Part shown: piece by piece, positions 8,160 through 17,149 of the stretch | Layout of the letters: each line of letters opens with the position of its first letter | Numbering within the stretch: position 1 is the stretch's first letter | DNA from: an uncultured Parabacteroides sp. | GTDB taxonomy: Bacteria > Bacteroidota > Bacteroidia > Bacteroidales > Tannerellaceae | Direction: 5' to 3' | Assembly: GCA_910577325.1 (NCBI GenBank) | Contig: CAJTMR010000033.1 | Coordinates: forward strand, 1-31,628 | Length of the DNA stretch: 31,628 nucleotides | Program-made: the position numbers and the translations under genes | The notes under the pieces: generated by a model | What the model saw: only the letters and a program-made list of their open reading frames with translations | The model's database searches: none | What the model was told of the DNA's origin: nothing

Positions 8160-9992
8160 ATGAAGAAAATATATATAATGTCGGCCTTGGCGGCTTGTCT
8201 GTTCTCGGCAACGGCTTGCAGTGATTTTTTGGATCGTGAGCCTGATAAGATCATGACGGATGATCAGATTTTTGGTGATGCGGTAATGATCAAATCTGTT
8301 TTGGCTAATTATTATGGTCGGGTGACATGGGGGCAACACATAAATGATAGTTATTCTATGACTTATATTGATGATGCTGCTAAAATGGATGGAGGGCCGG
8401 ATCAACGCTCTACGTTCGAAGATGATCTTTGGCGAGTGTATGATTATACATTCATCCGTAATGTGAATCAGTTTTTAAAAGGGTTGCGCGAAACGGAAGT
8501 CTTGAAAGACTCTGAGAAAGCTCCATTGGAAGGGGAGGCGCGCTTTTTACGTGCTTGGTGTTATTTCAATATGTGCCGTGGTTTGGGCGGTATGCCGATA
8601 ATCGGAGATGAGGTGTTTGACTATCAATCCGGTATGGATATAACAACGATGCAGTTCCCACGTTCGACGGAAGCAGAAATGTATGATTATATCATAAGTG
8701 AATGTCAGGCTGTTTATAATTTGTTGCCGGCGGAGAAACAGATAAATTCTGCTCGTGCAAATAGGTGGACAGCTAAGATGTTGGAAGCGCGTGCCGCTGT
8801 TTATGCTGCTTCGATTGCTAATTATAATAATAAAATGTCAACTCCGATTAGAACGGATGGAGGAGAAGTTGGGATTCCGGCTGATAAGGCTTCCGATTAT
8901 TATAAGACGGCTTTGGCTGCCGCAGAAAATGTGATTAAAGACAGTCCTTATGTTTTGCAGGATCGGCGTCCGGACAATAAGGGATTAAACTTTTATGAGG
9001 CGACATCCGTAAAAGATAATAATACAGAAGTTATTTGGGCACGGGATTATAAATATCCGGGGCAGACTGTTGAGTTTACGAAATATAATATTCCTAAGTC
9101 TCATGCGGAGGATATTGACAATAGTTATGGCGGTCCTGTTTTAAATCTGGTTGAAGCTTATGAATTGCTTGATACGGATACCCCTGGGGCGGATAGTAAG
9201 GTCGTGACTTCAGAAAATGGGACATTCAAATTTTATGATTCATCGGATGCTCCATTCAAAGACCGTGATCCTCGTTTATGGGGGACTATCATTTATCCGG
9301 GTGCTGAATTGAGGAGTGTTCCGGTCGTATTGCAGGCTGGGCAGTTGGTAAAGAATAATGGAGGCTGGGAGTTGATCGCTGGTGATTTGGATTCTAAAGA
9401 TGCAAATGGAAATGCTTTGACTGCATTAAACGGCCCGAAAGAATCAAATGAGCAGTATGTAAATAAGACTGGTTTTTATTATCGTAAGTTTATTGATGAA
9501 ACTCCTGGAGCGTCAACGCGTGGTCGCAATTCCGAAATGTGGATGCCCCGTTTCCGTATTTCCGAGGCTTATATGATTGCAGCCGAAGCGTCTTTCGAAT
9601 TGAATAATGGTCGTGTAGCCGAATTTATCAATGCCGTGCGTAATCGTGCGGGTGTGAAGCCGCTGGAAACGGTTACGTTCGATAATATCGTGCATGAATA
9701 TCGCGTTGAGTTTGCTTTTGAAGACCATCGTTATTGGGATATGAAACGTTGGCGTTTGGCTGATAAGGTCTGGAACGGAAACAATAATGACCCGCAGGCT
9801 CGCCATCGTCGTCTTTGGCCGTACCGTGTGGTTGCGCCGGGTGATCCGAATGACGGCAAATGGGTCTTTGTGGAAGACTTCTTGTTTATGTCTCCGAATG
9901 CACGTTATTTCCGGATGCAGAATTATTACAACTTCCTCGATCTGGGCTGGGTTAACAATAATCCGAAGTTGGTAAAGAATCCGTATCAATAA
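8160..9992 (+). CDS. SusD/RagB-type glycan-binding lipoprotein
   Basis: This 610-residue lipoprotein caps the SusC barrel and binds the glycan on the cell surface. It has a signal peptide with lipid Cys at about 20 (SATACSDF). The usual N-terminal DFLDREPDK stretch is present, and so is the C-terminal family hallmark YRVEFAFEDHRYWDMKRW. It lies 6 bases after susC and 10 bases before the DUF3823 gene. Base composition inside the gene changes: roughly the first two-thirds are AT-rich (for example 22 G/C in 60 at 9121-9180), while the last third resembles susC (29 in 60 at 9601-9660). That could mean a mosaic gene or fast evolution of the binding part. The frame is intact. Confidence 0.97.
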   Translation: MKKIYIMSALAACLFSATACSDFLDREPDKIMTDDQIFGDAVMIKSVLANYYGRVTWGQHINDSYSMTYIDDAAKMDGGPDQRSTFEDDLWRVYDYTFIRNVNQFLKGLRETEVLKDSEKAPLEGEARFLRAWCYFNMCRGLGGMPIIGDEVFDYQSGMDITTMQFPRSTEAEMYDYIISECQAVYNLLPAEKQINSARANRWTAKMLEARAAVYAASIANYNNKMSTPIRTDGGEVGIPADKASDYYKTALAAAENVIKDSPYVLQDRRPDNKGLNFYEATSVKDNNTEVIWARDYKYPGQTVEFTKYNIPKSHAEDIDNSYGGPVLNLVEAYELLDTDTPGADSKVVTSENGTFKFYDSSDAPFKDRDPRLWGTIIYPGAELRSVPVVLQAGQLVKNNGGWELIAGDLDSKDANGNALTALNGPKESNEQYVNKTGFYYRKFIDETPGASTRGRNSEMWMPRFRISEAYMIAAEASFELNNGRVAEFINAVRNRAGVKPLETVTFDNIVHEYRVEFAFEDHRYWDMKRWRLADKVWNGNNNDPQARHRRLWPYRVVAPGDPNDGKWVFVEDFLFMSPNARYFRMQNYYNFLDLGWVNNNPKLVKNPYQ

Positions 9993-10002
9993 TTAAAAAA
10001 GT

Positions 10003-10683
10003 ATGAGTATGAAGAGTATATCCAATATTTTTTCGGTAATTTTACTGCTGGTATTGTTTTCCGGCTGTGGAAAAGATAATTTTGATGCGCCGGAATCCAG
10101 ACTGGTCGGTAGAGTCACTTATCAGGGAAAGACTTTGAACTTGCGCGGTACTGGCGAAGCGGTCCAGTTGCAGTTGTATCAGGACGGTTATGAGAAGAAT
10201 GATCCGATTTCTGTTTTTGTAGGGCAGGATGGAACTTTCTCCGCTCTTTTGTTTGACGGCCAGTATCGGCTGACGACAAGAGACGGGAACGGGCCGTGGG
10301 TGAATAATCATGAGTCCGTGACCGTGAATCTGAAAGGGCATACGGAAGTGAATTTGGAAGTCACTCCGTATTTTACGATTTCGGACGAGCAATTGTCTGT
10401 TTCAGGATCAGTAATGAACGCTTCGTTTACGATTAACCGGATTGTACCAGATGCGAAGATCAGTCGGGTGATGTTGTTATTGAGCAAGACGCAGTTTGCG
10501 GATGATGTGAACAATTTGTTCCGTCAGGACTTCTCGGATGTCGCTTCCGGTAGCGTGAACCTGTCTGCCGATCTTAGCGGTAATACCGAAGTTACAAAGG
10601 CAAAAGCGCTTTATGCCCGTGTCGGTGTTTTGGCTAACGGTGCGGATCAGGCTATCTACTCGCCGGTGGTTCGGTTGAAGTGA
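10003..10683 (+). CDS. DUF3823 lipoprotein (SusE/F-position surface protein)
   Basis: This is a 226-residue lipoprotein with lipid Cys at about 22 (LFSGCGKD). Residues about 30-125 look like a carboxypeptidase-regulatory or transthyretin-like beta sandwich (VGRVTYQGKTL through LEVTPYF). The remainder is a second beta domain, matching the two-domain plan of DUF3823 proteins that follow susD in many PULs. In that position such proteins are thought to assist surface glycan binding; the precise role is not known. ATG codons at 10003 and 10009 are both possible starts. A strong hairpin follows the stop, so this gene ends the transporter unit. Confidence 0.85.
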   Translation: MSMKSISNIFSVILLLVLFSGCGKDNFDAPESRLVGRVTYQGKTLNLRGTGEAVQLQLYQDGYEKNDPISVFVGQDGTFSALLFDGQYRLTTRDGNGPWVNNHESVTVNLKGHTEVNLEVTPYFTISDEQLSVSGSVMNASFTINRIVPDAKISRVMLLLSKTQFADDVNNLFRQDFSDVASGSVNLSADLSGNTEVTKAKALYARVGVLANGADQAIYSPVVRLK

Positions 10684-10693
10684 TAGGGTTTTG

Positions 10694-10730
10694 CCGGATA
10701 GGATGCTTGGAAAAAGGTTATCCTATCCGG
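10694..10730 (+). terminator. Hairpin terminator after the transporter unit
   Basis: An 11-bp perfect inverted repeat (CCGGATAGGAT at 10694-10704 against 10720-10730) with a 15-base loop is followed by a T-rich stretch. It lies 11 bases after the DUF3823 stop and separates the susC-susD-DUF3823 genes from the enzyme genes. Confidence 0.75.
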
Positions 10731-10819
10731 TTTCGCTTATCCGACTGATTTTATGTGGTTTTGATTGAATTTTGAAAGCAAATGATTGATGATTGAAAAT
10801 GTGATGGAAGGCGAAAACG

Positions 10820-10827
10820 TATCTTTG
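10820..10827 (+). promoter_or_regulatory. Bacteroidetes -7 promoter box for the enzyme unit
   Basis: TATCTTTG matches the TAnnTTTG consensus 56 bases before the start of the glutaminase-like gene. The nearest upstream TTG (10793-10795) is 24 bases away, longer than the usual spacing, so the -33 part is weak. With the preceding terminator it argues for separate transcription of the enzymes. Confidence 0.6.
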
Positions 10828-10883
10828 CACATGATTTCTTAATCAAGTCGGTTTGTGTTTAATTATATATATATTTATTAGAA

Positions 10884-12887
10884 ATGAAGAAGGCCTTTCT
10901 GATACTATTGGTTTGTTGTCAAGGGATACTGTTAAACGTATCCTGCGGTTCAGGGAGTTTGTTCGAGCCGGATAAAAGGAACGCGTTGCGCGCTCCTTCA
11001 TACCCGCTTATTTCTGTCGATCCTTATACCAGTGTCTGGTCGTTTGCTGATGAGCTGAATGCGGATGTAACCCGCCATTGGACCGGTAAGGAACAGGCCT
11101 TGCTGGGAGTAGTGGATGTGGACGGTGTTTCTTATCGTTTCATGGGAAAGGAGATTCCGGGAAAGGTGTTTCCGGTTCGTTTTGAAACTGCCGCCCGGCA
11201 GTTGTCCGTGAATATCCTTCCTACTCAAACCTATTACATGTTCGAATGCGGGCCGGTTTTGCTCGACATCGTTTTTACGGCTCCGTTATTGCTGGATGAT
11301 CTGGACCGGATGTCCACGCCGGTCAATTTTATCTCTTGGCAGGTTCGTTCGACAGATCAAAAAAAGCATGAGGTGCGGGTAAATGTCGAGGCCTATTCTA
11401 ATTTGGCCGTCAATACGGAGGATCAGACGGTTGTCTTTGGCAAGGAGGAGGAAAACGGCATATCCTATTTGAAGACGGGGACGGCGGAGCAGGCTGTCTT
11501 GGCACGCAAAGGGGATGATGTTCGCATCGACTGGGGCTATTTTTACCTGGCGGCGCAAGTGGAAAAAAAGACGGAAATGGAGATTGGCGATCGGAAACAG
11601 CTTGTTTACAGCCATACTTTGGAGGCGGTTTCTTCTTCTCCGAAGTCCGGTTTCCTGATGGTAGGGTATGATGATTTGTATGCGATCCAGTATTTCAAGG
11701 ATAACCGGATGGCATATTGGAAGCATAATGGGAAGAAAAATATCCGTCAGGCGTTTGAAGAGTCGGCCAAAGAATATCGTTCGCTCATGAAACGTTGCCA
11801 GGATTTCGACGATCGTTTGATGGAAGACGCCGAATTGGCTGGCGGAAAAAGATATGCCGATTTGTGTGCATTGGCTTACCGGCAGGCCGTTGCGGCACAT
11901 AAGCTGGTGGAAGACAAAGACGGAAACTTGCTATTCCTCTCCAAAGAGAATTTCAGCAATGGCTCGATCGGTACGGTCGATGTGACGTATCCGTCCGCCC
12001 CCTTGTTCTTGCTTTATAATCCGGATTTGCTGAAAGGAATGTTGAATCCTATTTTCTATTATAGTGAAAGCGGACAATGGAACAAGCCTTTTGCCGCCCA
12101 TGATGTCGGAACTTACCCCCATGCCAACGGGCAGACCTATCCTTATGATATGCCGGTGGAGGAATGTGGCAATATGTTGATTCTGACCGCTGCGATCGCA
12201 TTGCGCGAAGGTAATGCGGAGTATGCCCGCAAGCACTGGGAGACATTGGGTGTGTGGGCCGATTATCTGTTAAAAGAGGGGCTTGATCCGGAAAACCAAT
12301 TGTGCACGGATGATTTTGCCGGACATTTGGCCCGTAATGCGAACCTTTCGGTTAAGGCGATCATGGGGATTGCCGGATATGGAAAGCTTGCCGAGATGTT
12401 GGGAGACGAGGAGCAAGCCGTCCGGTATCTTGCCGCTGCTCGCGAGATGGCGGAGGCATGGGAACGGATGGCCGACGACGGAGATCATTTCCGGCTGACG
12501 TTCGATAAGGGAGGGTCGTGGAGCCAGAAGTATAATTTGGTTTGGGACAAGGTGTGGCAAACAACGGTTTTTCCTGAACGGATTGCCCGGAAGGAGGTGG
12601 CCTATTACCTGAAGAAACAGCAATCGTTCGGGCTTCCTCTTGACAGTAGGAAGACTTATACCAAGGTGGATTGGATTTTGTGGACTGCCTGTCTGGCCGA
12701 TACACGGGAAGATTTCGAACGCTTGGTGGAACCTGTATGTAAGTATGTGGATGAGACGGGGCCGCGTGTTCCTTTGACAGACTGGTATGAGGCTGCCGAT
12801 GGTAAATCCATCAATATGCGTGCGCGTTCCGTTGTGGGTGGATTCTTTATGAAGATGTTGGAGAAGGAAATGGAAAAAAGTAATTAA
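10884..12887 (+). CDS. GtaA-like (DUF4964/DUF5127/DUF4965/DUF1793) secreted six-hairpin protein
   Basis: This is a 667-residue exported protein, possibly a lipoprotein (Cys 21 in NVSCGSG). Regions resembling DUF4964 (about 35-90, LRAPSYPLISVDPYTSVWS), DUF5127 (about 95-310), DUF4965 (about 311-485) and DUF1793 (about 490-660) follow in order. Family signatures visible are FAAHDVGTYP (403-412), MPVEECGNM (423-431) and CTDDFAGHLARNANLS (474-489). The name glutaminase comes from a fungal member. In Bacteroidetes PULs the (alpha/alpha)6 fold and the company of GH2 enzymes make a glycosidase-type role as likely, so the function is open. The gene is first in the enzyme unit, 28 bases before the first GH2. 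Confidence 0.8.
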   Translation: MKKAFLILLVCCQGILLNVSCGSGSLFEPDKRNALRAPSYPLISVDPYTSVWSFADELNADVTRHWTGKEQALLGVVDVDGVSYRFMGKEIPGKVFPVRFETAARQLSVNILPTQTYYMFECGPVLLDIVFTAPLLLDDLDRMSTPVNFISWQVRSTDQKKHEVRVNVEAYSNLAVNTEDQTVVFGKEEENGISYLKTGTAEQAVLARKGDDVRIDWGYFYLAAQVEKKTEMEIGDRKQLVYSHTLEAVSSSPKSGFLMVGYDDLYAIQYFKDNRMAYWKHNGKKNIRQAFEESAKEYRSLMKRCQDFDDRLMEDAELAGGKRYADLCALAYRQAVAAHKLVEDKDGNLLFLSKENFSNGSIGTVDVTYPSAPLFLLYNPDLLKGMLNPIFYYSESGQWNKPFAAHDVGTYPHANGQTYPYDMPVEECGNMLILTAAIALREGNAEYARKHWETLGVWADYLLKEGLDPENQLCTDDFAGHLARNANLSVKAIMGIAGYGKLAEMLGDEEQAVRYLAAAREMAEAWERMADDGDHFRLTFDKGGSWSQKYNLVWDKVWQTTVFPERIARKEVAYYLKKQQSFGLPLDSRKTYTKVDWILWTACLADTREDFERLVEPVCKYVDETGPRVPLTDWYEAADGKSINMRARSVVGGFFMKMLEKEMEKSN

Positions 12888-12915
12888 TTCATAATTTATT
12901 AATTTATCAATAATC

Positions 12916-14727
12916 ATGAAAAAGACCTTATTAGTATGTTGTGCATTGGCACTGACCTTGGGCGTACAGGCTCAATGGAAACCGGTGGGAGATAAGATCA
13001 AGACACCTTGGGCGGAACAGGTGAATCCGGAGGATGTCCTTCCCGAATATCCCCGTCCTCAATTGGAACGTGGCGATTGGCAGAACCTGAACGGAGAGTG
13101 GGAATATGCGATCAAACCGGTTGGCGAGGTGGAACCTGCAACATTCGATGGCAAGATTTTGGTTCCTTTTGCTGTCGAATCCTCTCTTTCAGGCGTACAG
13201 AAAGAAGTAGGCGAAAAAAACGAATTATGGTATAAGCGTACTTTCTCTGTTCCTTCAGCCTGGAAAAATAAAGATATCGTATTGAATTTTGGTGCGGTGG
13301 ACTGGAAAGCGGACGTGTTTGTCAACGATATACTGATTGGCTCCCATAAGGGCGGCTTCACCCCGTTCTCTTTCAACATCACTCCGTATCTGACGGGAAA
13401 GAGCAACCAGAAACTGGTTGTCCGCGTTTGGGACCCGAGTGATAAAGGGTATCAACCGCGCGGTAAACAGATTGCCGATCCTCATGGCATCTGGTACACG
13501 CCTGTGACCGGTATCTGGCAGACTGTTTGGTTGGAACCGGTAGCTGCTGCACATGTGACTTCCGTAAAGTCTATTCCCAATATCGACAATAACACGTTGA
13601 ATGTGACGGTTGGAACTTCTTGCGACTGTAATTCCGGTATCGTAACCGTGAAGTTGTTGGACAAAGGCCAGGTGGTAGCTTCCGCAAAAGGCGTTCAGGG
13701 AAAGGAATTGCGCTTGTCCGTACAGAATCCGACACTCTGGAGCCCGTCTAATCCGTATCTGTATGATATGACGGTTTCTTTGTCGAAAGACGGAAAGGTG
13801 CTGGATGAAGTAAAATCATATACGGCTTTCCGCAAGATTTCTTCCAAACGTGATGCCGCCGGTATTATGCGCATGCAGTTGAACAATCAGGATTTATTCC
13901 AGTTCGGTCCGCTGGACCAGGGATGGTGGCCTGACGGGCTTTACACAGCTCCGACAGATGAAGCGTTGTTGTTCGACATCAAGAAAACGAAAGACTGGGG
14001 CTTCAATATGATCCGTAAGCACGTAAAAGTGGAACCGGCACGCTGGTATTATCATTGCGATAAGGAAGGTATCTTGGTATGGCAGGATATGCCGAGTGGC
14101 GATCATGGCTCTTATATTTGGGATCACCATGTGTATAACGGTGGAAAAGACAATGAGCGTACGCCTGAATCCAAAGCTAACTATTACCGCGAATGGAAGG
14201 AGATCATGGATCTTTGCATCTCCAATCCTTCCGTTGTCGTTTGGGTTCCTTTTAACGAGGCATGGGGACAATTTGAAACGGAAAAAGCGGCCGAATGGAC
14301 AAAAACTTACGATCCTTCCCGTCTGGTGAACCCGGCAAGCGGCGGTAACCATCGTCCTTGCGGCGATATTTTGGATTTGCATAACTATCCGGCTCCCGAT
14401 ATGTTCCTGTTCGATCCGAAACGTGTGAATGTGTTGGGCGAATACGGCGGAATCGGTCTTCCGGTAGAAAACCATTTGTGGTGGAACAAACGCAACTGGG
14501 GATATGTGCAGTTTAAGAACGGCGATGAAGTGACGGCTGAATATGTGAAATATGCCAATATCCTGAAAGACTATGTGAAACGTGGTTTCTCTGCCGCTGT
14601 CTACACACAGACAACCGATGTGGAAGGTGAGGTAAACGGCTTGATGACCTACGACCGTAAGGTGATCAAGATCGACGAAGCTGCCGTAAAGAAAGCCAAT
14701 CAATCGGTTATTAACGAATTAAAGTAA
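12916..14727 (+). CDS. Glycoside hydrolase family 2 enzyme (first of tandem pair)
   Basis: This 603-residue enzyme has a Sec signal peptide (cleavage near VQA-Q, about 19) and so acts outside the cytoplasm. The GH2 order is present: an N-terminal sugar-binding jelly-roll (about 45-210), an Ig-like middle domain (about 212-305) and a TIM barrel (about 310-600). The predicted acid/base is Glu448 in WVPFNEAW, and the predicted nucleophile is Glu509 in VLGEYGG. Both are retained, so the enzyme should be a retaining beta-glycosidase. The family includes beta-galactosidases, beta-glucuronidases and beta-mannosidases, and the specificity cannot be decided by eye. It is a clear paralogue of the next gene, which starts 4 bases after its stop. 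Confidence 0.93.
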   Translation: MKKTLLVCCALALTLGVQAQWKPVGDKIKTPWAEQVNPEDVLPEYPRPQLERGDWQNLNGEWEYAIKPVGEVEPATFDGKILVPFAVESSLSGVQKEVGEKNELWYKRTFSVPSAWKNKDIVLNFGAVDWKADVFVNDILIGSHKGGFTPFSFNITPYLTGKSNQKLVVRVWDPSDKGYQPRGKQIADPHGIWYTPVTGIWQTVWLEPVAAAHVTSVKSIPNIDNNTLNVTVGTSCDCNSGIVTVKLLDKGQVVASAKGVQGKELRLSVQNPTLWSPSNPYLYDMTVSLSKDGKVLDEVKSYTAFRKISSKRDAAGIMRMQLNNQDLFQFGPLDQGWWPDGLYTAPTDEALLFDIKKTKDWGFNMIRKHVKVEPARWYYHCDKEGILVWQDMPSGDHGSYIWDHHVYNGGKDNERTPESKANYYREWKEIMDLCISNPSVVVWVPFNEAWGQFETEKAAEWTKTYDPSRLVNPASGGNHRPCGDILDLHNYPAPDMFLFDPKRVNVLGEYGGIGLPVENHLWWNKRNWGYVQFKNGDEVTAEYVKYANILKDYVKRGFSAAVYTQTTDVEGEVNGLMTYDRKVIKIDEAAVKKANQSVINELK

Positions 14728-14731
14728 AAGC

Positions 14732-16588
14732 ATGAAACGGATTAGCATAGCTTTTTTATCTCTTTTTCTGTGCGTGGCCGCTGTCTGGTCCATGCCGCGT
14801 CCAGAATATCCCCGTCCGCAGTTCGAGCGGGCGGGTTGGGTCAACCTGAATGGGGAGTGGACCTGCTCGTTTGATTTCGGCGGTTCGGGGATGGAACGTG
14901 AGTTCTATAAATCGAACGGCTTTGACAAGAAGATTACTGTTCCCTTCTGTCCGGAAAGTAAATTGTCCGGCATAGGATATACGGACTTTATCAACCATTT
15001 CTGGTATCAGCGTCCGATCACGATCCCGCAGGAATGGAACGGAAAGAACATTCTGCTTAATTTCGGTGCGGTCTACTATAAGTCGGAAGTCTATATCGAC
15101 GGTGTTCTGGCCAACCGTCATTTCGGCGGAACTTCTTCGTTTGCCGTGGATATTACTTCTCTGGTAAAGCCGGGCCAGACACATAGTCTGGTCGTTTATG
15201 TGGAGAGCGACGTGCGCGGAGCCAAACAAGCGACCGGCAAACAGAATCTGCAATACGCCTCTTATGGTTGTAACTACACCCGTACGACCGGTATCTGGCA
15301 GACGGTCTGGATGGAAGCGGTCCATCCGGAAGGATTGCAGTCGGTTCAGGTTCTGACGGATATTGACCAGCAGCAACTGGTTGTCCGTCCCCGTTTCTAT
15401 AAGGAAGCAGGTGGAAAATTGGAGGTGACGCTGAAAGACAACGGCAAGGTTGTTGCCAGCCGGACGGTTTCGGCAAGCTCTCTGTCTTCCGTGGTTCTTC
15501 CGGTCAAGAAAATGAAGACCTGGAGCCCGGAAAGTCCTTTCCTCTACGATTTGGAGTACAAGGTGCTGGATAAGAATGGAAACATAGTTGATGAGGTCAA
15601 TGGTTATGCCGGTATGCGCAAGGTGCATATCGAAGGCAATAAGATTTATCTGAACAATAAGCCTTACTACCAGCGTCTGGTGCTTGACCAGGGTTTCTAT
15701 CCCGACGGCATCTGGACGGCTCCGAGTGACGAGGCGCTGAAACGGGATATCGAACTTTCAATGGAGGCCGGTTTCAATGGAGCTCGCCTGCATCAGAAGG
15801 TTTTCGAAGAACGTTTCTATTATTGGGCGGATAAGATGGGTTATCTGACTTGGGGGGAAGCCTCCAGCTGGGGGATGGATTGTAACGATACGGAGACGGC
15901 TCGCAATTTCATTACCGAATGGTGTGAAATCGTGCAGCGCGACCGTAACCATCCGTCCCTTCTGATCTGGACGCCGACCAACGAGGAGTTCTGGCCGGAC
16001 CGCATACAGTATCCGCGCCTGATGCACGACCTCTATAATCTGACAAAAATGATCGACCCGACACGTCCTTTCCACGGTACGAGCGGCGGTGTGCATGTTG
16101 CGACAGATATTTGGACTGTTCATAATTATGAACAAAATCCGGCGGAGTTGAAGAAGCAATTGTACAATGATGGCAAGTTATTCGTGACTCCGAAATGGGA
16201 GATCCAACTGATGCCGAAAAATATTGGTTTTAATGGTTTGAAATATACGGATCAATATCGTTTTCCGGAATATAAGAAGGATATGCCTTATTTGGTCGAT
16301 GAGTTTGGTGGTATCAAATGGAATCCGGCGCAACAGATGGAGAGTGCTCAAAATACCTCTTGGGGCTATGGCGAACCTCCGCGTTCGTTGGAAGAGTTCT
16401 ATGCTCGCCTGGAGGGACAGGTGGATGCCGTACTATCTCTCTCAAATGATATTTGGGGATATTGCTATACGCAGCTGACGGATGTGGAACAGGAACAGAA
16501 CGGTATTTATTATTACGACCGTACTCCTAAGTTCGACATGAAACGTATCCATGCTATTTTCAGCAAGGCACCGGAATCGGAAAATTAA
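14732..16588 (+). CDS. Glycoside hydrolase family 2 enzyme (second of tandem pair)
   Basis: This 618-residue exported enzyme (signal peptide about 1-20) has the same domain order as its neighbour. The two share the opening EYPRPQ-ER-W-NLNGEW and TGIWQTVW stretches, so they arose by an old duplication. The predicted acid/base is Glu418 in WTPTNEEF and the predicted nucleophile is Glu524 in LVDEFGG. Active-site surroundings differ from the first copy (GARLHQKV against NMIRKHVK before the strand-4 region), which suggests different linkages or substrates. It starts 4 bases after the first GH2 and is the last PUL gene, followed by a hairpin. Confidence 0.93.
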   Translation: MKRISIAFLSLFLCVAAVWSMPRPEYPRPQFERAGWVNLNGEWTCSFDFGGSGMEREFYKSNGFDKKITVPFCPESKLSGIGYTDFINHFWYQRPITIPQEWNGKNILLNFGAVYYKSEVYIDGVLANRHFGGTSSFAVDITSLVKPGQTHSLVVYVESDVRGAKQATGKQNLQYASYGCNYTRTTGIWQTVWMEAVHPEGLQSVQVLTDIDQQQLVVRPRFYKEAGGKLEVTLKDNGKVVASRTVSASSLSSVVLPVKKMKTWSPESPFLYDLEYKVLDKNGNIVDEVNGYAGMRKVHIEGNKIYLNNKPYYQRLVLDQGFYPDGIWTAPSDEALKRDIELSMEAGFNGARLHQKVFEERFYYWADKMGYLTWGEASSWGMDCNDTETARNFITEWCEIVQRDRNHPSLLIWTPTNEEFWPDRIQYPRLMHDLYNLTKMIDPTRPFHGTSGGVHVATDIWTVHNYEQNPAELKKQLYNDGKLFVTPKWEIQLMPKNIGFNGLKYTDQYRFPEYKKDMPYLVDEFGGIKWNPAQQMESAQNTSWGYGEPPRSLEEFYARLEGQVDAVLSLSNDIWGYCYTQLTDVEQEQNGIYYYDRTPKFDMKRIHAIFSKAPESEN

Positions 16589-16608
16589 GGGGCAGATTTC
16601 TTCTTCGT

Positions 16609-16661
16609 TCTCTTATTCGCTTTTTGTTCGATTGAAAATAGAGCAAATAGTGAATAAGAGA
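16609..16661 (+). terminator. Terminator-like hairpin after the second GH2 gene
   Basis: TCTCTTATTC at 16609-16618 is the perfect reverse complement of 16652-16661, with a 33-base interior that can pair partly (GCTTTTT with AAAATAGAGC). It lies 20 bases after the GH2 stop, and T-rich sequence follows at 16683-16691. The long loop makes it a weaker call than the other hairpins. Confidence 0.5.
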
Positions 16662-16989
16662 TGAAGGAGGAAGAAAAACAACTTCTTTTTTGGGGAAAGC
16701 AAGATACTTATGTTTCTTTCACACAATCGTCCGGATGCCGTGACTCATGTGCGTTCCCTTGGCCTGTGATTACTAATGAAAGGACTGCCGATAACCATCA
16801 TGGTGTAAAACGATAATATCCTGTGTATCAATCATACGATAAAAACAGAGACCGTCCGGGAACAGGTGCAAAAACTGTTAAAACGGCTTCTTTTTTCATC
16901 AAGACAGGTTTTTCTTTTGTCAAAAACAGCTTGCAAAGTCGCTTGGGATCCGGGTGTACCCACTACGAAGGCCTGGGCGCGGGAGAGGT

Positions 16990-17027
16990 GCAGACCCGGG
17001 TCTGTGCGAGACCTTTACGGGTCTGCG
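16990..17027. other. GC-rich structured intergenic element with nested palindromes
   Basis: A perfect 14-base palindrome CAGACCCGGGTCTG occupies 16991-17004. The same arm can instead pair with a distal arm: GCAGACCCG (16991-based) against CGGGTCTGC at about 17018-17026, enclosing a small AGACC/GGTCT stem at 17009-17024. The element is much richer in G+C than its surroundings. Alternative pairings like these suggest a structured RNA, a transposon remnant or a protein-binding site. No known family was recognised. Confidence 0.5.
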
Positions 17028-17149
17028 TGGATGTTTATCTGTTATGTTGGAGGTACTTTTATGCCCTGTTTTTGCATCTTTTTCGCCGATGGCTATTTTT
17101 GTCCATGTAAACATAAACGGCATATTATCAACCATATAAATAAACAATC

